Below, piece by piece: positions 1 to 7,068 of a stretch of 64,000 bases of DNA (within the stretch, counting starts at the first letter, position 1; every line of letters starts with the position of its first letter). The DNA comes from an uncultured Piscinibacter sp. (GTDB taxonomy: Bacteria > Pseudomonadota > Gammaproteobacteria > Burkholderiales > Burkholderiaceae_C), in the NCBI RefSeq assembly GCF_937952055.1, contig NZ_CALFYO010000019.1, positions 372,001 through 436,000 on the forward strand, read 5' to 3'. The position numbers and the translations under genes are program-made. The notes under the pieces were generated by a model. The model was not told the origin of the DNA. It did not search any database and saw only the letters and a program-made list of their open reading frames with translations.

Positions 1-766
1 CGTCCAGCGCCCGGCTGGCGAGTCTCTCCAGCGCGATTGCCGCCTCGGCCTCGTGGGCCTGCCGCACGCTCAGGCCGAGCGCGCCGGCGGCGGCGTCGAA
101 CCAGCGGCCGGCGCCGCTGCTCGGCGGACAGTTCAGGCCGCGATCGAGCATCGTCTTCAGGCCGCGCGCCGTGGCCGCACCGACCACGCTGCCGAAGCGC
201 GCCTCGATCTCCGCGCCGCGGCCGAGCGCATGCAGCACCGCCGCCGCCAGCCGCCAGGGCTCGCGGGCCGCGACGTCGCCGCCGGGCAGGGCGATCGGCT
301 GCAGGTGGGCGACACGCGCCCAGCGGTGCGCGGCGACGCCGCCATCGACCCACAGCAGCTCCCCGCCCCAGGCACCGCCGTCGCTGCCCAGGCCCACGCC
401 GTCCAGCGCGATGCCGATCACCGGCTGCGTCAGGCCGCGTTCGGCGATCACCGCGGCGATGTGCGCATGGTGGTGCTGCACGCCGACCGCCGGCACGCCG
501 AGCCGATGGCCGAGCGCGACGCCGAGCCTCGTGCTGTGGAAGTCCGGGTGCAGGTCGTGCGCCAGCACGTCGACCGCGCCATCGGCGACCAGCGCCTCGA
601 CCGAGGCGTCGAGGGCGCGGCAGGCGTCGGCCTCGCCGAGGTCGCCGTGCTGGGCCGACCAGTCGAAGCGCGTGCCGTCCAGCCGCCCGGCGCGGTTCTT
701 CAGGAAGGCGCCACAGCCCAGCGCGCGCGCGGGGGCACGGGTCGGCAGCAGGGCGAGACGGTCCAT
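1..766 (-). CDS. hypF: Hydrogenase maturation carbamoyltransferase HypF, short form (3' end outside window)
   Basis: HypF uses carbamoyl phosphate to prepare the cyanide ligands of the [NiFe] active site, passing the group to HypE. About 255 residues are visible, and the gene continues past base 1. The ATG at 764-766 overlaps the hypB stop (ATGA). The protein begins directly in the C-terminal Kae1-like domain of the family: LGCGAFLKN at about 16-24, HDLHPDF at 70-76 and the metal-binding HHHAH at 98-102. The acylphosphatase, zinc-finger and YrdC domains, which normally precede this point, are absent, and no in-frame remnant can be upstream because hypB occupies that DNA. A shortened HypF1 is known in the Ralstonia eutropha membrane-bound hydrogenase operon, so this is probably a genuine short form. 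A full-length hypF may exist elsewhere in the genome. Confidence 0.85.
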   Translation of the reverse strand, partial: MDRLALLPTRAPARALGCGAFLKNRAGRLDGTRFDWSAQHGDLGEADACRALDASVEALVADGAVDVLAHDLHPDFHSTRLGVALGHRLGVPAVGVQHHHAHIAAVIAERGLTQPVIGIALDGVGLGSDGGAWGGELLWVDGGVAAHRWARVAHLQPIALPGGDVAAREPWRLAAAVLHALGRGAEIEARFGSVVGAATARGLKTMLDRGLNCPPSSGAGRWFDAAAGALGLSVRQAHEAEAAIALERLASRALD

Positions 767-1608
767 CAGGCGCCCGGATGCAGCAGCCACTCGACCCAGG
801 CGTCCAGCCCGGCGCCGGTCTTCGCCGACACCAGCAGCACCTCGATGCCCGGGTTGACGCGCTGCGCGTACGCGATGCATTTCGGCACGTCGAAGTCCAG
901 GTGCGGCAGCAGGTCGGTCTTGTTCAGCACCATCAGCGTCGCGGCGGCGAACATGTCCGGGTACTTCAGCGGCTTGTCCTCGCCTTCGGTGACGGAAAGG
1001 ATGGCGACCTTCGCCGCCTCGCCGAGGTCCCACATCGCCGGGCACACCAGATTGCCGACGTTCTCGATGAAGAGCAGCGAGCCGGCGTGTGCGTGATCGT
1101 GTGGGGGATGGTCCTCCGCGTGGTCGTGATGGTGGCCGTGCAGGGCCAGCCGCGCGAAGGCGTCGGCGACCATCTGCGCATCGAGGTGGCAGCCCTTGCC
1201 GGTGTTGACCTGGATCGCGCTCGCGCCGGTGGCGCGGATGCGGTCGGCATCGTGGCTGGTCTGCTGGTCGCCCTCGATGACTGCCAGCGGCAGCGCGGGG
1301 GCCATCCGCTTCAGGTGTTCGATGGTCGCGCACAGCAGCGTCGTCTTGCCTGAGCCGGGGCTGGAGACGAGGTTGTACGCGGTCACGTCGTGTGCCGCGA
1401 AATGCGCCCGGTTCGCGGCGGCGATGCGGTTGTTCTCGCCGAGCACGTCGGCTTCGAGCCTGATCGCGCGCGCCTGGCTCATGCCGGGCACCGACACGCG
1501 CGCCGCGCCGGCACCGTAATGCAGGTCGCCCGTCTTCGCATCGACGGCCACGTGGGCATGCTCGGGATGGGTGGCGCCCGGGTTGGCGCAGCCGCAGACG
1601 ACGCACAT
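766..1608 (-). CDS. hypB: Hydrogenase nickel-insertion GTPase HypB
   Basis: HypB is the GTPase that, with HypA, delivers nickel to the hydrogenase large-subunit precursor. The 280-residue protein starts MCVVCGC, the N-terminal CxxCxC high-affinity nickel motif. The P-loop SSPGSGKT is at 82-89, the metal site GKGCH at 137-141, IENVGNLVCP at 181-190, NKTD at 229-232 and SAK at 261-263. The odd point is a histidine-rich block, residues about 157-174 (ten His mixed with Asp, Glu and Pro), placed inside the GTPase domain just before IENVGN; in most HypB proteins such a stretch sits between the N-terminal motif and the P-loop. Here the N-terminal linker has only four histidines. hypA lies 13 bp upstream. 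Confidence 0.96.
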   Translation of the reverse strand: MCVVCGCANPGATHPEHAHVAVDAKTGDLHYGAGAARVSVPGMSQARAIRLEADVLGENNRIAAANRAHFAAHDVTAYNLVSSPGSGKTTLLCATIEHLKRMAPALPLAVIEGDQQTSHDADRIRATGASAIQVNTGKGCHLDAQMVADAFARLALHGHHHDHAEDHPPHDHAHAGSLLFIENVGNLVCPAMWDLGEAAKVAILSVTEGEDKPLKYPDMFAAATLMVLNKTDLLPHLDFDVPKCIAYAQRVNPGIEVLLVSAKTGAGLDAWVEWLLHPGA

Positions 1609-1621
1609 GGCGGGTACTCCT

Positions 1622-1969
1622 TCAGTCGTCGTGCACCAGCAGGTCGAGCACGCGCAGCTCGGTCCCGCCGGTCGGTTGGATCTGGTGCCCGCCGCAACGC
1701 GGGCAGGCGTCGGTGCGCGCGGCGATCGTGATGCTCGTCGCGCAGCGCAGGCACCAGGCGGTGCCGGGCGGCTCGTCGATGTCGATCTGCGCGCCTTCGA
1801 GGCAGGTGCCGGGCGCGACCGCGTCGAGCGCGAAGCGCAGCGCGCGCACTTCGACCCCGGACAGCGCGCCGGCCTCGAGCCGCAGCCTGGAGACGCGCGT
1901 GAAGCGGTCGCGCGCCGCCGCGTCCTCGACCAGCTTGACGATGCCGCCAGCCAGGCTCAGCTCATGCAT
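1622..1969 (-). CDS. hypA: Hydrogenase nickel-incorporation protein HypA
   Basis: HypA is the zinc-containing nickel metallochaperone that works with HypB. The 115-residue protein begins MHELSL, the family start in which Met1, His2 and Glu3 bind nickel; this fixes the start although the frame stays open further upstream. The structural zinc site is two CxxC pairs, Cys73/Cys76 and Cys89/Cys92. Length is normal for the family. Its start overlaps the end of hupK by 8 bp, so it is part of the same transcript as the structural genes. Confidence 0.96.
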   Translation of the reverse strand: MHELSLAGGIVKLVEDAAARDRFTRVSRLRLEAGALSGVEVRALRFALDAVAPGTCLEGAQIDIDEPPGTAWCLRCATSITIAARTDACPRCGGHQIQPTGGTELRVLDLLVHDD

Positions 1970-3053
1970 GGGCCGGCTCCATCGTGGACTCCACCTCGAA
2001 CTCGACGCAGGGGTCGAAGGCCGCTGCGGCGCGTGTCGCCTGCGCAGCACGGTCGTCGCCAGTCAGCGACGCCAGGGTGCGTGCCAACACGCCGCGCGGA
2101 TGGAAGTTCCACTCGGTGGGCGCAAGCACGCGGCAGTCGGCCACGCGCGCCCCCTGCGGTGCATCCTCCAGCCGCACCCAGTGCACCAGCAGGCCGCGCG
2201 CCGTCTCGGTCCAGGCCACCGCCTCGTGGCGGCCGAGCGGCAGCGCACCTTCGGCCAGCCGCTCGCAGCCGGCCGGCACGGCCAGGTGCAGCAGGTCGAC
2301 GAGGCGCGCGATCAGTCGCATCCATGCATTGTGCGGCGCCGGCGGGGCCGGGTCGACGCTGCGTGTCCAGGGGCCGGTCTCGGCGGGGGCGCCCTGCCAG
2401 TCGGGCTCGGCGCAGAAACCGGTCTCCTCGGCCATGCGCCTGGCCAGGCGCGGCAGCGTGAGCAGCGGCTGGTCGAGCAGGCGAAGCGGCCGAAAGGGCA
2501 TGGCGATCGCCTGCAGGGCCTGCCGCTGCGAACGCAGCAGCCGCGCCGGTGACGTGTCGATGTGCGTGCACCAGCGCTCGGCCCAGGCGGCCGGGTCGGC
2601 CGCATGCGCCGCCAGCCAGGCCGCGACCGGTTCGCCCAGCCAGTGCCGCGACAGCCACGCGGGCAGCGCCCGCAACTGTTCGGCCGGTGCCAGCGCGGCG
2701 TCCCACAGGGGGCAGCCGCGCAGTGCCGCCGTCGGCGTGGCCGCGGGGGCGCCGGGCAGCAGGCGGTGCCAATCCTGCGCAATGCGCAGCGCGTGCTCGC
2801 GCGCGGTGGCGGCCTGCAGGGCGGCGCGCTCGGCGCTGCTCGACAGCGCGGGCTCGCCTGCGGCTGCCGCGACCGCGCGCCGCGCGGTGCCGCGCTGCGC
2901 ATGGGCGCACATCGAGAACAGCGAGCCCAGCACGGCGGGCAGCTCGCCGGCCGGCCGGCCGCGGGCGATGCGCGCCGCGAGCAGCGGCCGAGTGCTGACG
3001 ATGGTGGGCAGCGCCATGCCGGGGCGCAGGCGGATGCGGCCGGCCAGGTTCAT
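1962..3053 (-). CDS. hupK: Hydrogenase assembly scaffold HupK (HoxV)
   Basis: HupK/HoxV resembles the hydrogenase large subunit and is proposed to act as a scaffold on which the Fe(CN)2CO unit is assembled before transfer. The 363-residue protein starts MNLAGRIRLRPG. Near the C-terminus it has FDPCVEFEVES, a degenerate echo of the large-subunit motif DPCxxCxxH, which supports the assignment; the N-terminal CxxC is not recognisable. The start overlaps the hupJ stop (ATGA) and the end overlaps hypA. The sequence is Ala/Arg/Leu-rich and the least conserved of the operon, as usual for HupK. Confidence 0.86.
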   Translation of the reverse strand: MNLAGRIRLRPGMALPTIVSTRPLLAARIARGRPAGELPAVLGSLFSMCAHAQRGTARRAVAAAAGEPALSSSAERAALQAATAREHALRIAQDWHRLLPGAPAATPTAALRGCPLWDAALAPAEQLRALPAWLSRHWLGEPVAAWLAAHAADPAAWAERWCTHIDTSPARLLRSQRQALQAIAMPFRPLRLLDQPLLTLPRLARRMAEETGFCAEPDWQGAPAETGPWTRSVDPAPPAPHNAWMRLIARLVDLLHLAVPAGCERLAEGALPLGRHEAVAWTETARGLLVHWVRLEDAPQGARVADCRVLAPTEWNFHPRGVLARTLASLTGDDRAAQATRAAAAFDPCVEFEVESTMEPAHA

Positions 3054-3514
3054 GCGCTCGCCCCGGGCGAACGACCGAACAGGAAGCCGCGTCGCGCCGG
3101 CTGTGCGGGCTGCTGCAGGGTGCGCAATGCCTTCAACGCCTGCTGCGCCGTGGCCAGCGCCGCCGCCTGGTCGGCGAACTCGAACATCGGCGAGAACAGC
3201 GAGCAGGCCTCGAAGCCGCCCACGCCTGCTTCGTGCGCGCCGATGAAGTCGAAGCGGCGCGAGCCGATGTCGCGCGTGCCGCGCTCGCCGACCGCCAGCA
3301 TCGGCATCCCATCGCGCAGCGGCAGCCGCACCAGGTTCATGCACCAGGGCGTGAGCAGCACGCCGAGGGCGGTGTCGCCCTGCGCGTCGGCGCGGAAGTC
3401 CACTGTCGCCACCTTCAGCCGCGGGTGGACGAGCGGCAGCCCGGCCATGCGCGTGCACACGATCCCCGCGTAGGCCTGCTGCAGCGCCTCCGCGCGCGCG
3501 GCGAGTTCGTTCAT
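3050..3514 (-). CDS. hupJ: Hydrogenase expression/assembly chaperone HupJ (HoxT, HybE family)
   Basis: HupJ is a HybE-family chaperone thought to bind the small-subunit precursor so that export by the Tat system waits for cofactor insertion. The 154-residue protein starts MNELAARAEALQ. The block WCMNLVRLPL followed by GMPMLAVGERG and the late SLFSPMFEFADQ are typical of the family. The start overlaps the rubredoxin stop by ATGA and the end overlaps hupK, so translation is probably coupled. Confidence 0.88.
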   Translation of the reverse strand: MNELAARAEALQQAYAGIVCTRMAGLPLVHPRLKVATVDFRADAQGDTALGVLLTPWCMNLVRLPLRDGMPMLAVGERGTRDIGSRRFDFIGAHEAGVGGFEACSLFSPMFEFADQAAALATAQQALKALRTLQQPAQPARRGFLFGRSPGASA

Positions 3515-3741
3515 GTGCCGGCCTGCAGCACCATGAACTGCTCGGCCGCGCCGTCGCACTGCGGGCAGCGCCAGTGCGCGGGCAGTGCGGTGAAGGCGGT
3601 GCCGGGCTCGATCTGCCAGACCGGGTCGCCCTGCGCCGGGTCATAGACCCACCAGCAGATCTTGCACTCCAGCCGCGCTCCCGGCGGCAGCCGCGCGGCG
3701 TCGCCGAGGTAGCTGCCTTCGAAGCGAGTGGCGAGGCTCAT
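3511..3741 (-). CDS. hupI: Rubredoxin HupI (HoxR)
   Basis: This is a 76-residue rubredoxin whose iron is held by two pairs, Cys26/Cys29 (CKIC) and Cys59/Cys62 (CPQC). In the homologous R. eutropha operon the rubredoxin HoxR is needed for a correct small-subunit proximal cluster when cells grow in air, so its presence fits the oxygen-tolerant small subunit encoded here. The start MSLATRF overlaps the hupH stop; a longer upstream frame exists but only reads through hupH. Confidence 0.95.
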   Translation of the reverse strand: MSLATRFEGSYLGDAARLPPGARLECKICWWVYDPAQGDPVWQIEPGTAFTALPAHWRCPQCDGAAEQFMVLQAGT

Positions 3742-4634
3742 GGCTGCATCACCCACTGCAGTACCTCGCCCAGGCGCTGCTGCGTGTCGGCAAGGTCCTC
3801 GGCCGCGGCGCAGGCCACCTCGGGCACGGCGCTGACCTCGATCGCATTGAGGATCACCTTGTCCTGCGAGTTGTAGTAGACGAGCCGCCAGGTGTTCTCC
3901 GCCAGCGTGTTGCTGATGCGGCAGTTGCCGTAGCCGCGCGAGAGGATCAGCACGCGGCCGGTGCCGAGCTGGTGGTCGATATGGGCGATGTCGTCCGCGA
4001 CCAGCGGCAGCAGCGTGAGGTTGACGACATGCGCGTCGTGCCCCGGCGCCCAGCGCGCGCGCTGCTCGGCCAGCTCGAACAGCAGGCTCGGCACGTTGAC
4101 CAGGCCGTCCGGCAACGGTTGCGGCGGCACGCGCGGCGCACTCGCGTCCTCGCGGGCGGCGTCGAGCAGCACCGCGGGGATCGCGCCGACCTCGATGCGG
4201 TCGCGCAACGCGCCGTCGTCGTCGATGGCGACGACGCGCCACACCCCGGCGAACACCGATTCCTGCACGCGCACCCGTACCGCGTCATCGCCGAACTGGC
4301 GCGTCTCCGGGCGTGCCAGCACCTGGGCGCCGACCTCGCCTTCGCCGAGCACCTGGTTGACCAGCGCAAGCTCCTCGGGCGGCAGGCCGTCGAGGCGGAT
4401 CGGCGCAGGTCGGCCGCCCTGGCAGGCGGTGGTCACCGCCTCCAGCACGGCGGCGAGCACTTCGCGCGCCAGCGCATGGCCGGCCAGCGCCTCGGGCTCG
4501 GGCAGCAGAGGCGGGCGGTAGGTCTCCATGCCGGAGGGCATGCTCATGTAGTCGAGCTGCTCGTCCTCCTCCTGGCTGCCGGGGCCGAGCGCGGCCACCA
4601 CGGGGATGCGGAAGGGACGTTGGGTGGCGTTCAT
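3738..4634 (-). CDS. hupH: Hydrogenase expression/assembly protein HupH (HoxQ, HyaF family)
   Basis: HupH, with HupG, is a small-subunit chaperone in uptake hydrogenase biogenesis. The 298-residue protein starts MNATQRPFRIPV and has the acidic, proline-rich N-terminal part and the highly conserved C-terminal block RGYGNCRISNT followed by NTWRLVYYNS and LILNAIEV-like residues (VILNAIEVSAVPEV). Length agrees with the HyaF/HupH family. It sits 13 bp after hupG and overlaps the rubredoxin gene downstream. Confidence 0.93.
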   Translation of the reverse strand: MNATQRPFRIPVVAALGPGSQEEDEQLDYMSMPSGMETYRPPLLPEPEALAGHALAREVLAAVLEAVTTACQGGRPAPIRLDGLPPEELALVNQVLGEGEVGAQVLARPETRQFGDDAVRVRVQESVFAGVWRVVAIDDDGALRDRIEVGAIPAVLLDAAREDASAPRVPPQPLPDGLVNVPSLLFELAEQRARWAPGHDAHVVNLTLLPLVADDIAHIDHQLGTGRVLILSRGYGNCRISNTLAENTWRLVYYNSQDKVILNAIEVSAVPEVACAAAEDLADTQQRLGEVLQWVMQP

Positions 4635-4647
4635 GGCGGCCTCGGCG

Positions 4648-5091
4648 TCAGTGGCAGGACGGTGCGGGGCTGGCGCCGACCACCGGGATGCCGATGGTCG
4701 GCGCGCGCGAGACCGGCGCGGCGAGCGCCGCCTCGACGAGCCGCAGGTACTCGGTCCAGTCGTGCATGCCGGCCAGCGTGGTCACGTACCGGCCGTCGCG
4801 CAGGAACACCAGCGCCGGCCAGCGCTGCGAGCCGAAGCGGCGCGCCACCGCCTCCTGGCCGGCCGGCGCCACCACGCCGATGGCGAAGTCGGCGCCGAGC
4901 CGCGTGCGCAGCTCGGGCAGCACCACGGCCACGTCCAGTCCTTCCGGAAACTGCACGGGGTCGCCGGCGAGCAGCAGCACCTGGTCGCCCGGCGCGGCGA
5001 GGAAGTCGGCGATGGTGTCGGGTTCGACCAGCGTCGCGCCGAACTGGTCGACGAGGCGCTGCATCACGGGGGGCAGGAGGGTGGCGGTCAT
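4648..5091 (-). CDS. hupG: Hydrogenase maturation chaperone HupG (HoxO, HyaE family)
   Basis: HupG belongs to the HyaE family of thioredoxin-fold proteins without the redox CxxC; the family binds the Tat signal of the small subunit. The 147-residue protein has the thioredoxin-like core QVLLLAGDPVQFPEGLDVAV and RWPALVFLRDGRYV, where a CxxC motif is indeed absent. It lies between hupF and hupH, the same position as hoxO in R. eutropha. Confidence 0.9.
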   Translation of the reverse strand: MTATLLPPVMQRLVDQFGATLVEPDTIADFLAAPGDQVLLLAGDPVQFPEGLDVAVVLPELRTRLGADFAIGVVAPAGQEAVARRFGSQRWPALVFLRDGRYVTTLAGMHDWTEYLRLVEAALAAPVSRAPTIGIPVVGASPAPSCH

Positions 5092-5100
5092 GTTCGGGTC

Positions 5101-5412
5101 TCAGTCGGAGCGGCCGGCGAGCGCGGCCAGGGCGCGGGGGTCCATGCGCGAAGGCAGTTCGAAGGCGGTGTCGGGAGCGTTGTCCGGCGCGCCGGCGAGC
5201 GCGCCCTCCAGGAGGTCGAGCACCGCATTGACCTCGGCGGCGCGCTGCGCGTCGATGCGCTCGCGCGCGGCATCGAGGAAGATCAGCAGCCAGTCCTGCT
5301 GCACGCAGTCGCCGACCAGCGCGGTGTCGACGCGCTTGACCTCGCCGCGGCCGGCCACCCAGGCGTGGCCGGGTTCGACGCGGAGGACCTGCATGGGGAT
5401 GCCGATGCACAT
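5101..5412 (-). CDS. hupF: HypC-family chaperone HupF (HoxL)
   Basis: This is a HypC paralogue, 103 residues, starting MCIGIPMQV; Cys2 is the residue by which HypC proteins bind the large-subunit precursor and the Fe(CN)2CO unit. Compared with HypC it has an extended C-terminal tail of about 25 residues. In R. eutropha, HoxL and HoxV act in sequence to protect cofactor transfer under oxygen. It follows hupD with a 16-bp gap. Confidence 0.93.
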   Translation of the reverse strand: MCIGIPMQVLRVEPGHAWVAGRGEVKRVDTALVGDCVQQDWLLIFLDAARERIDAQRAAEVNAVLDLLEGALAGAPDNAPDTAFELPSRMDPRALAALAGRSD

Positions 5413-5428
5413 CGCGATGGCCTTGCGT

Positions 5429-6046
5429 TCAGCGTGGCAGGAAACGCTCGTCGCCGACGCGGCAGGCCTGCTCCGCGGCCGGCCGGCCCGCCTCGTAGGC
5501 GCCGAGCGCGAGCGTGGGCACGGTGACGGATTCGTCGGCCGAGGGCAACGCGTCGCGTGGCAGCGGCTTTGCGCCCCAGGCGCGCAGACGGTCGAGACCG
5601 AGCGCCAGCGCGTCCTCGAGCGCCGTCTTCACCGCCGGCCGCAGGCTGCCGCCATAGTCTTCCAGTTCCTCGGGCTGGCAGCCCACCAGCAGCACCTGCT
5701 CGGGATACTGCTCGGTGAGCAGCGCGAGCATCAGCACTTCCTGGAAGCCGGTCTGGTGCAGGCTCATCTTCTTCGCGCCCATGAAGCGCGGCACCTCGTC
5801 GTTCTCGATCAGCTTCAGCGTGCCGGGCGGCAGGCCGTAGTCGATGGCGTCGAAGATCAGCAGCTTCGACGCGCCCTGCACATGCTGGATCAGGTACAGG
5901 CCCTGCGTGCCGCCGTCGACCAGCTGCACCGGCTCGCCCTGCGCCTCGTCGAAGGCCCAGCGCTGCTGCAGCGCCTCGACGCAGCGCACGCCGAAACCTT
6001 CGTCGGCCCACAGCACGTTGCCGATGCCCAGCACGGTGATGCCCAT
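5429..6046 (-). CDS. hupD: Hydrogenase maturation endopeptidase HupD (HoxM)
   Basis: HupD cleaves the C-terminal peptide from the large subunit once nickel is in place. The 205-residue protein starts MGITVLGIGNVLWADEGFG, giving the first nickel ligand (Glu of DEGFG); FDAIDYG and SLHQTGF supply the Asp and His ligands known from HybD. The start ATG is 2 bp downstream of the hupC stop. The substrate is expected to be HupL, which ends in a processable DPCLACSTH-V motif. Confidence 0.94.
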   Translation of the reverse strand: MGITVLGIGNVLWADEGFGVRCVEALQQRWAFDEAQGEPVQLVDGGTQGLYLIQHVQGASKLLIFDAIDYGLPPGTLKLIENDEVPRFMGAKKMSLHQTGFQEVLMLALLTEQYPEQVLLVGCQPEELEDYGGSLRPAVKTALEDALALGLDRLRAWGAKPLPRDALPSADESVTVPTLALGAYEAGRPAAEQACRVGDERFLPR

Positions 6047-6048
6047 GG

Positions 6049-6783
6049 TCAGTCCTTGAACGTGCGGTGGCCGGAGATCATCGTGCTGACGATGCTCTGC
6101 CGCCCCATGATGTCCTCGCGGATCGCGGCGTACACGTGCAGCGTCACGAAGATCACCATGCCCCACAGGCCCAGGTGGTGCCAGGTGTGCACGTCCTGCG
6201 ACTGGCCGAACAGCGGGATCACCCAGTCGCTGAACAGCGTGTGCGCCCACGAGCCGGCCTGCGTGCCTTCGCCGTAGAGCGCGAAGCCGGTGACGATCAT
6301 GAACAGCGTCAGGAAGAAGAAGCCGAAGAACATCGCCGCACGCGCCAGCGGGTTGTGGCCGACATAGCGGCTCGGCCGCGGGATCAGGAAGGCGTACCAC
6401 TTCAGCATCGTCAGCACCTCGCGCCAGTAGGCGCCGCTGAACACCGGCAGCGTGAACAGCTCGCGCGCATGGTGGTTGCCGACGATCGCCCAGTAGATGC
6501 GGCCGAGCAGACCGACCGCGAACACGTAGCCGGCGGCGAAGTGGGCGAAGCGGATGTAGCCCATCAGGTAGTTCGCGCTGGCCTCGCCAGGCATGGTCGG
6601 CAGCGGCGAGCCGATGAAGTAGCCGGTGACGCCGAGCACGACGATGGACAGCGCGTTGATCCAGTGCCACAGGCGCACTGGGGCTTCGTAGACGTAGACC
6701 GACTTGATCGCCGCGGCGCGCGCAACGGCGGACTCGTCGGTGCCGGTGGCATCGTTGAAGGACTGCGACGGGGTGAGCGACAT
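6049..6783 (-). CDS. hupC: Hydrogenase cytochrome b subunit HupC (HoxZ)
   Basis: HupC anchors the hydrogenase dimer on the periplasmic face of the membrane and passes electrons to quinone. The 244-residue protein starts MSLTPSQSF after a GGAGG-like site. Four membrane segments hold the haem-b histidines: RLWHWINALS, RFAHFAAGY and the double-His segment DVHTWHHLGLWG ending in TLHVY. Length and motifs fit the Ni/Fe-hydrogenase b-type cytochrome family. A longer upstream frame is only read-through into the neighbouring small gene. Confidence 0.95.
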   Translation of the reverse strand: MSLTPSQSFNDATGTDESAVARAAAIKSVYVYEAPVRLWHWINALSIVVLGVTGYFIGSPLPTMPGEASANYLMGYIRFAHFAAGYVFAVGLLGRIYWAIVGNHHARELFTLPVFSGAYWREVLTMLKWYAFLIPRPSRYVGHNPLARAAMFFGFFFLTLFMIVTGFALYGEGTQAGSWAHTLFSDWVIPLFGQSQDVHTWHHLGLWGMVIFVTLHVYAAIREDIMGRQSIVSTMISGHRTFKD

Positions 6784-6799
6784 GGTGCGCCTCCGGCCG

Positions 6800-7045
6800 T
6801 CAGTCGTTCTTCCGGCCGGCGTCGCGGTCGGCGCGATCCGAGCGTCGGCCGCGAAGGGCACGCAGCAGCACGGCGCCGTAGCCGACCGCCATTGCCGCGA
6901 GCAGCCCCACCACATGCTCGGCCTCGAGCACATGCATCAGCTGGTCCGGGGCGCTGAGGCCGTGGCCGGGGTGGGCCTGCGCCGTCGCAGCGGTGAGCAG
7001 GGCGGACAGGCCGGCGGCGGCACGGGTAACTCGTTGAAGTCTCAT
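6800..7045 (-). CDS. Small HupE-like membrane protein in the hydrogenase operon
   Basis: An 81-residue protein encoded between hupL and hupC, 23 bp after hupL and 16 bp before hupC. It starts MRLQRVTRAAAG after a GGAG-type site, has a signal-peptide-like hydrophobic stretch ending TAQA, then AHPGHGL, and one membrane helix (EHVVGLLAAMAVGYGAVLL, about 43-61) followed by a basic, charged tail. HPGHG followed by a DHLLAM-like segment recalls the beginning of HupE/UreJ nickel permeases, but only the first helix or two are present; this is inference. R. eutropha has no gene at this position in hoxK-G-Z. A role in membrane docking or metal supply is possible; the function is unknown. Confidence 0.75.
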   Translation of the reverse strand: MRLQRVTRAAAGLSALLTAATAQAHPGHGLSAPDQLMHVLEAEHVVGLLAAMAVGYGAVLLRALRGRRSDRADRDAGRKND

Positions 7046-7068
7046 CGTGGTGTCTCCATCGTTCTCGT

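Noticed and set aside
37..3250. Long open frames on the plus strand opposite the hyp/hup genes
   Set aside because: They are composition-driven antisense frames of high-GC genes: Arg/Ala-rich, no domains, no ribosome sites, and every base is covered by well-supported minus-strand genes.
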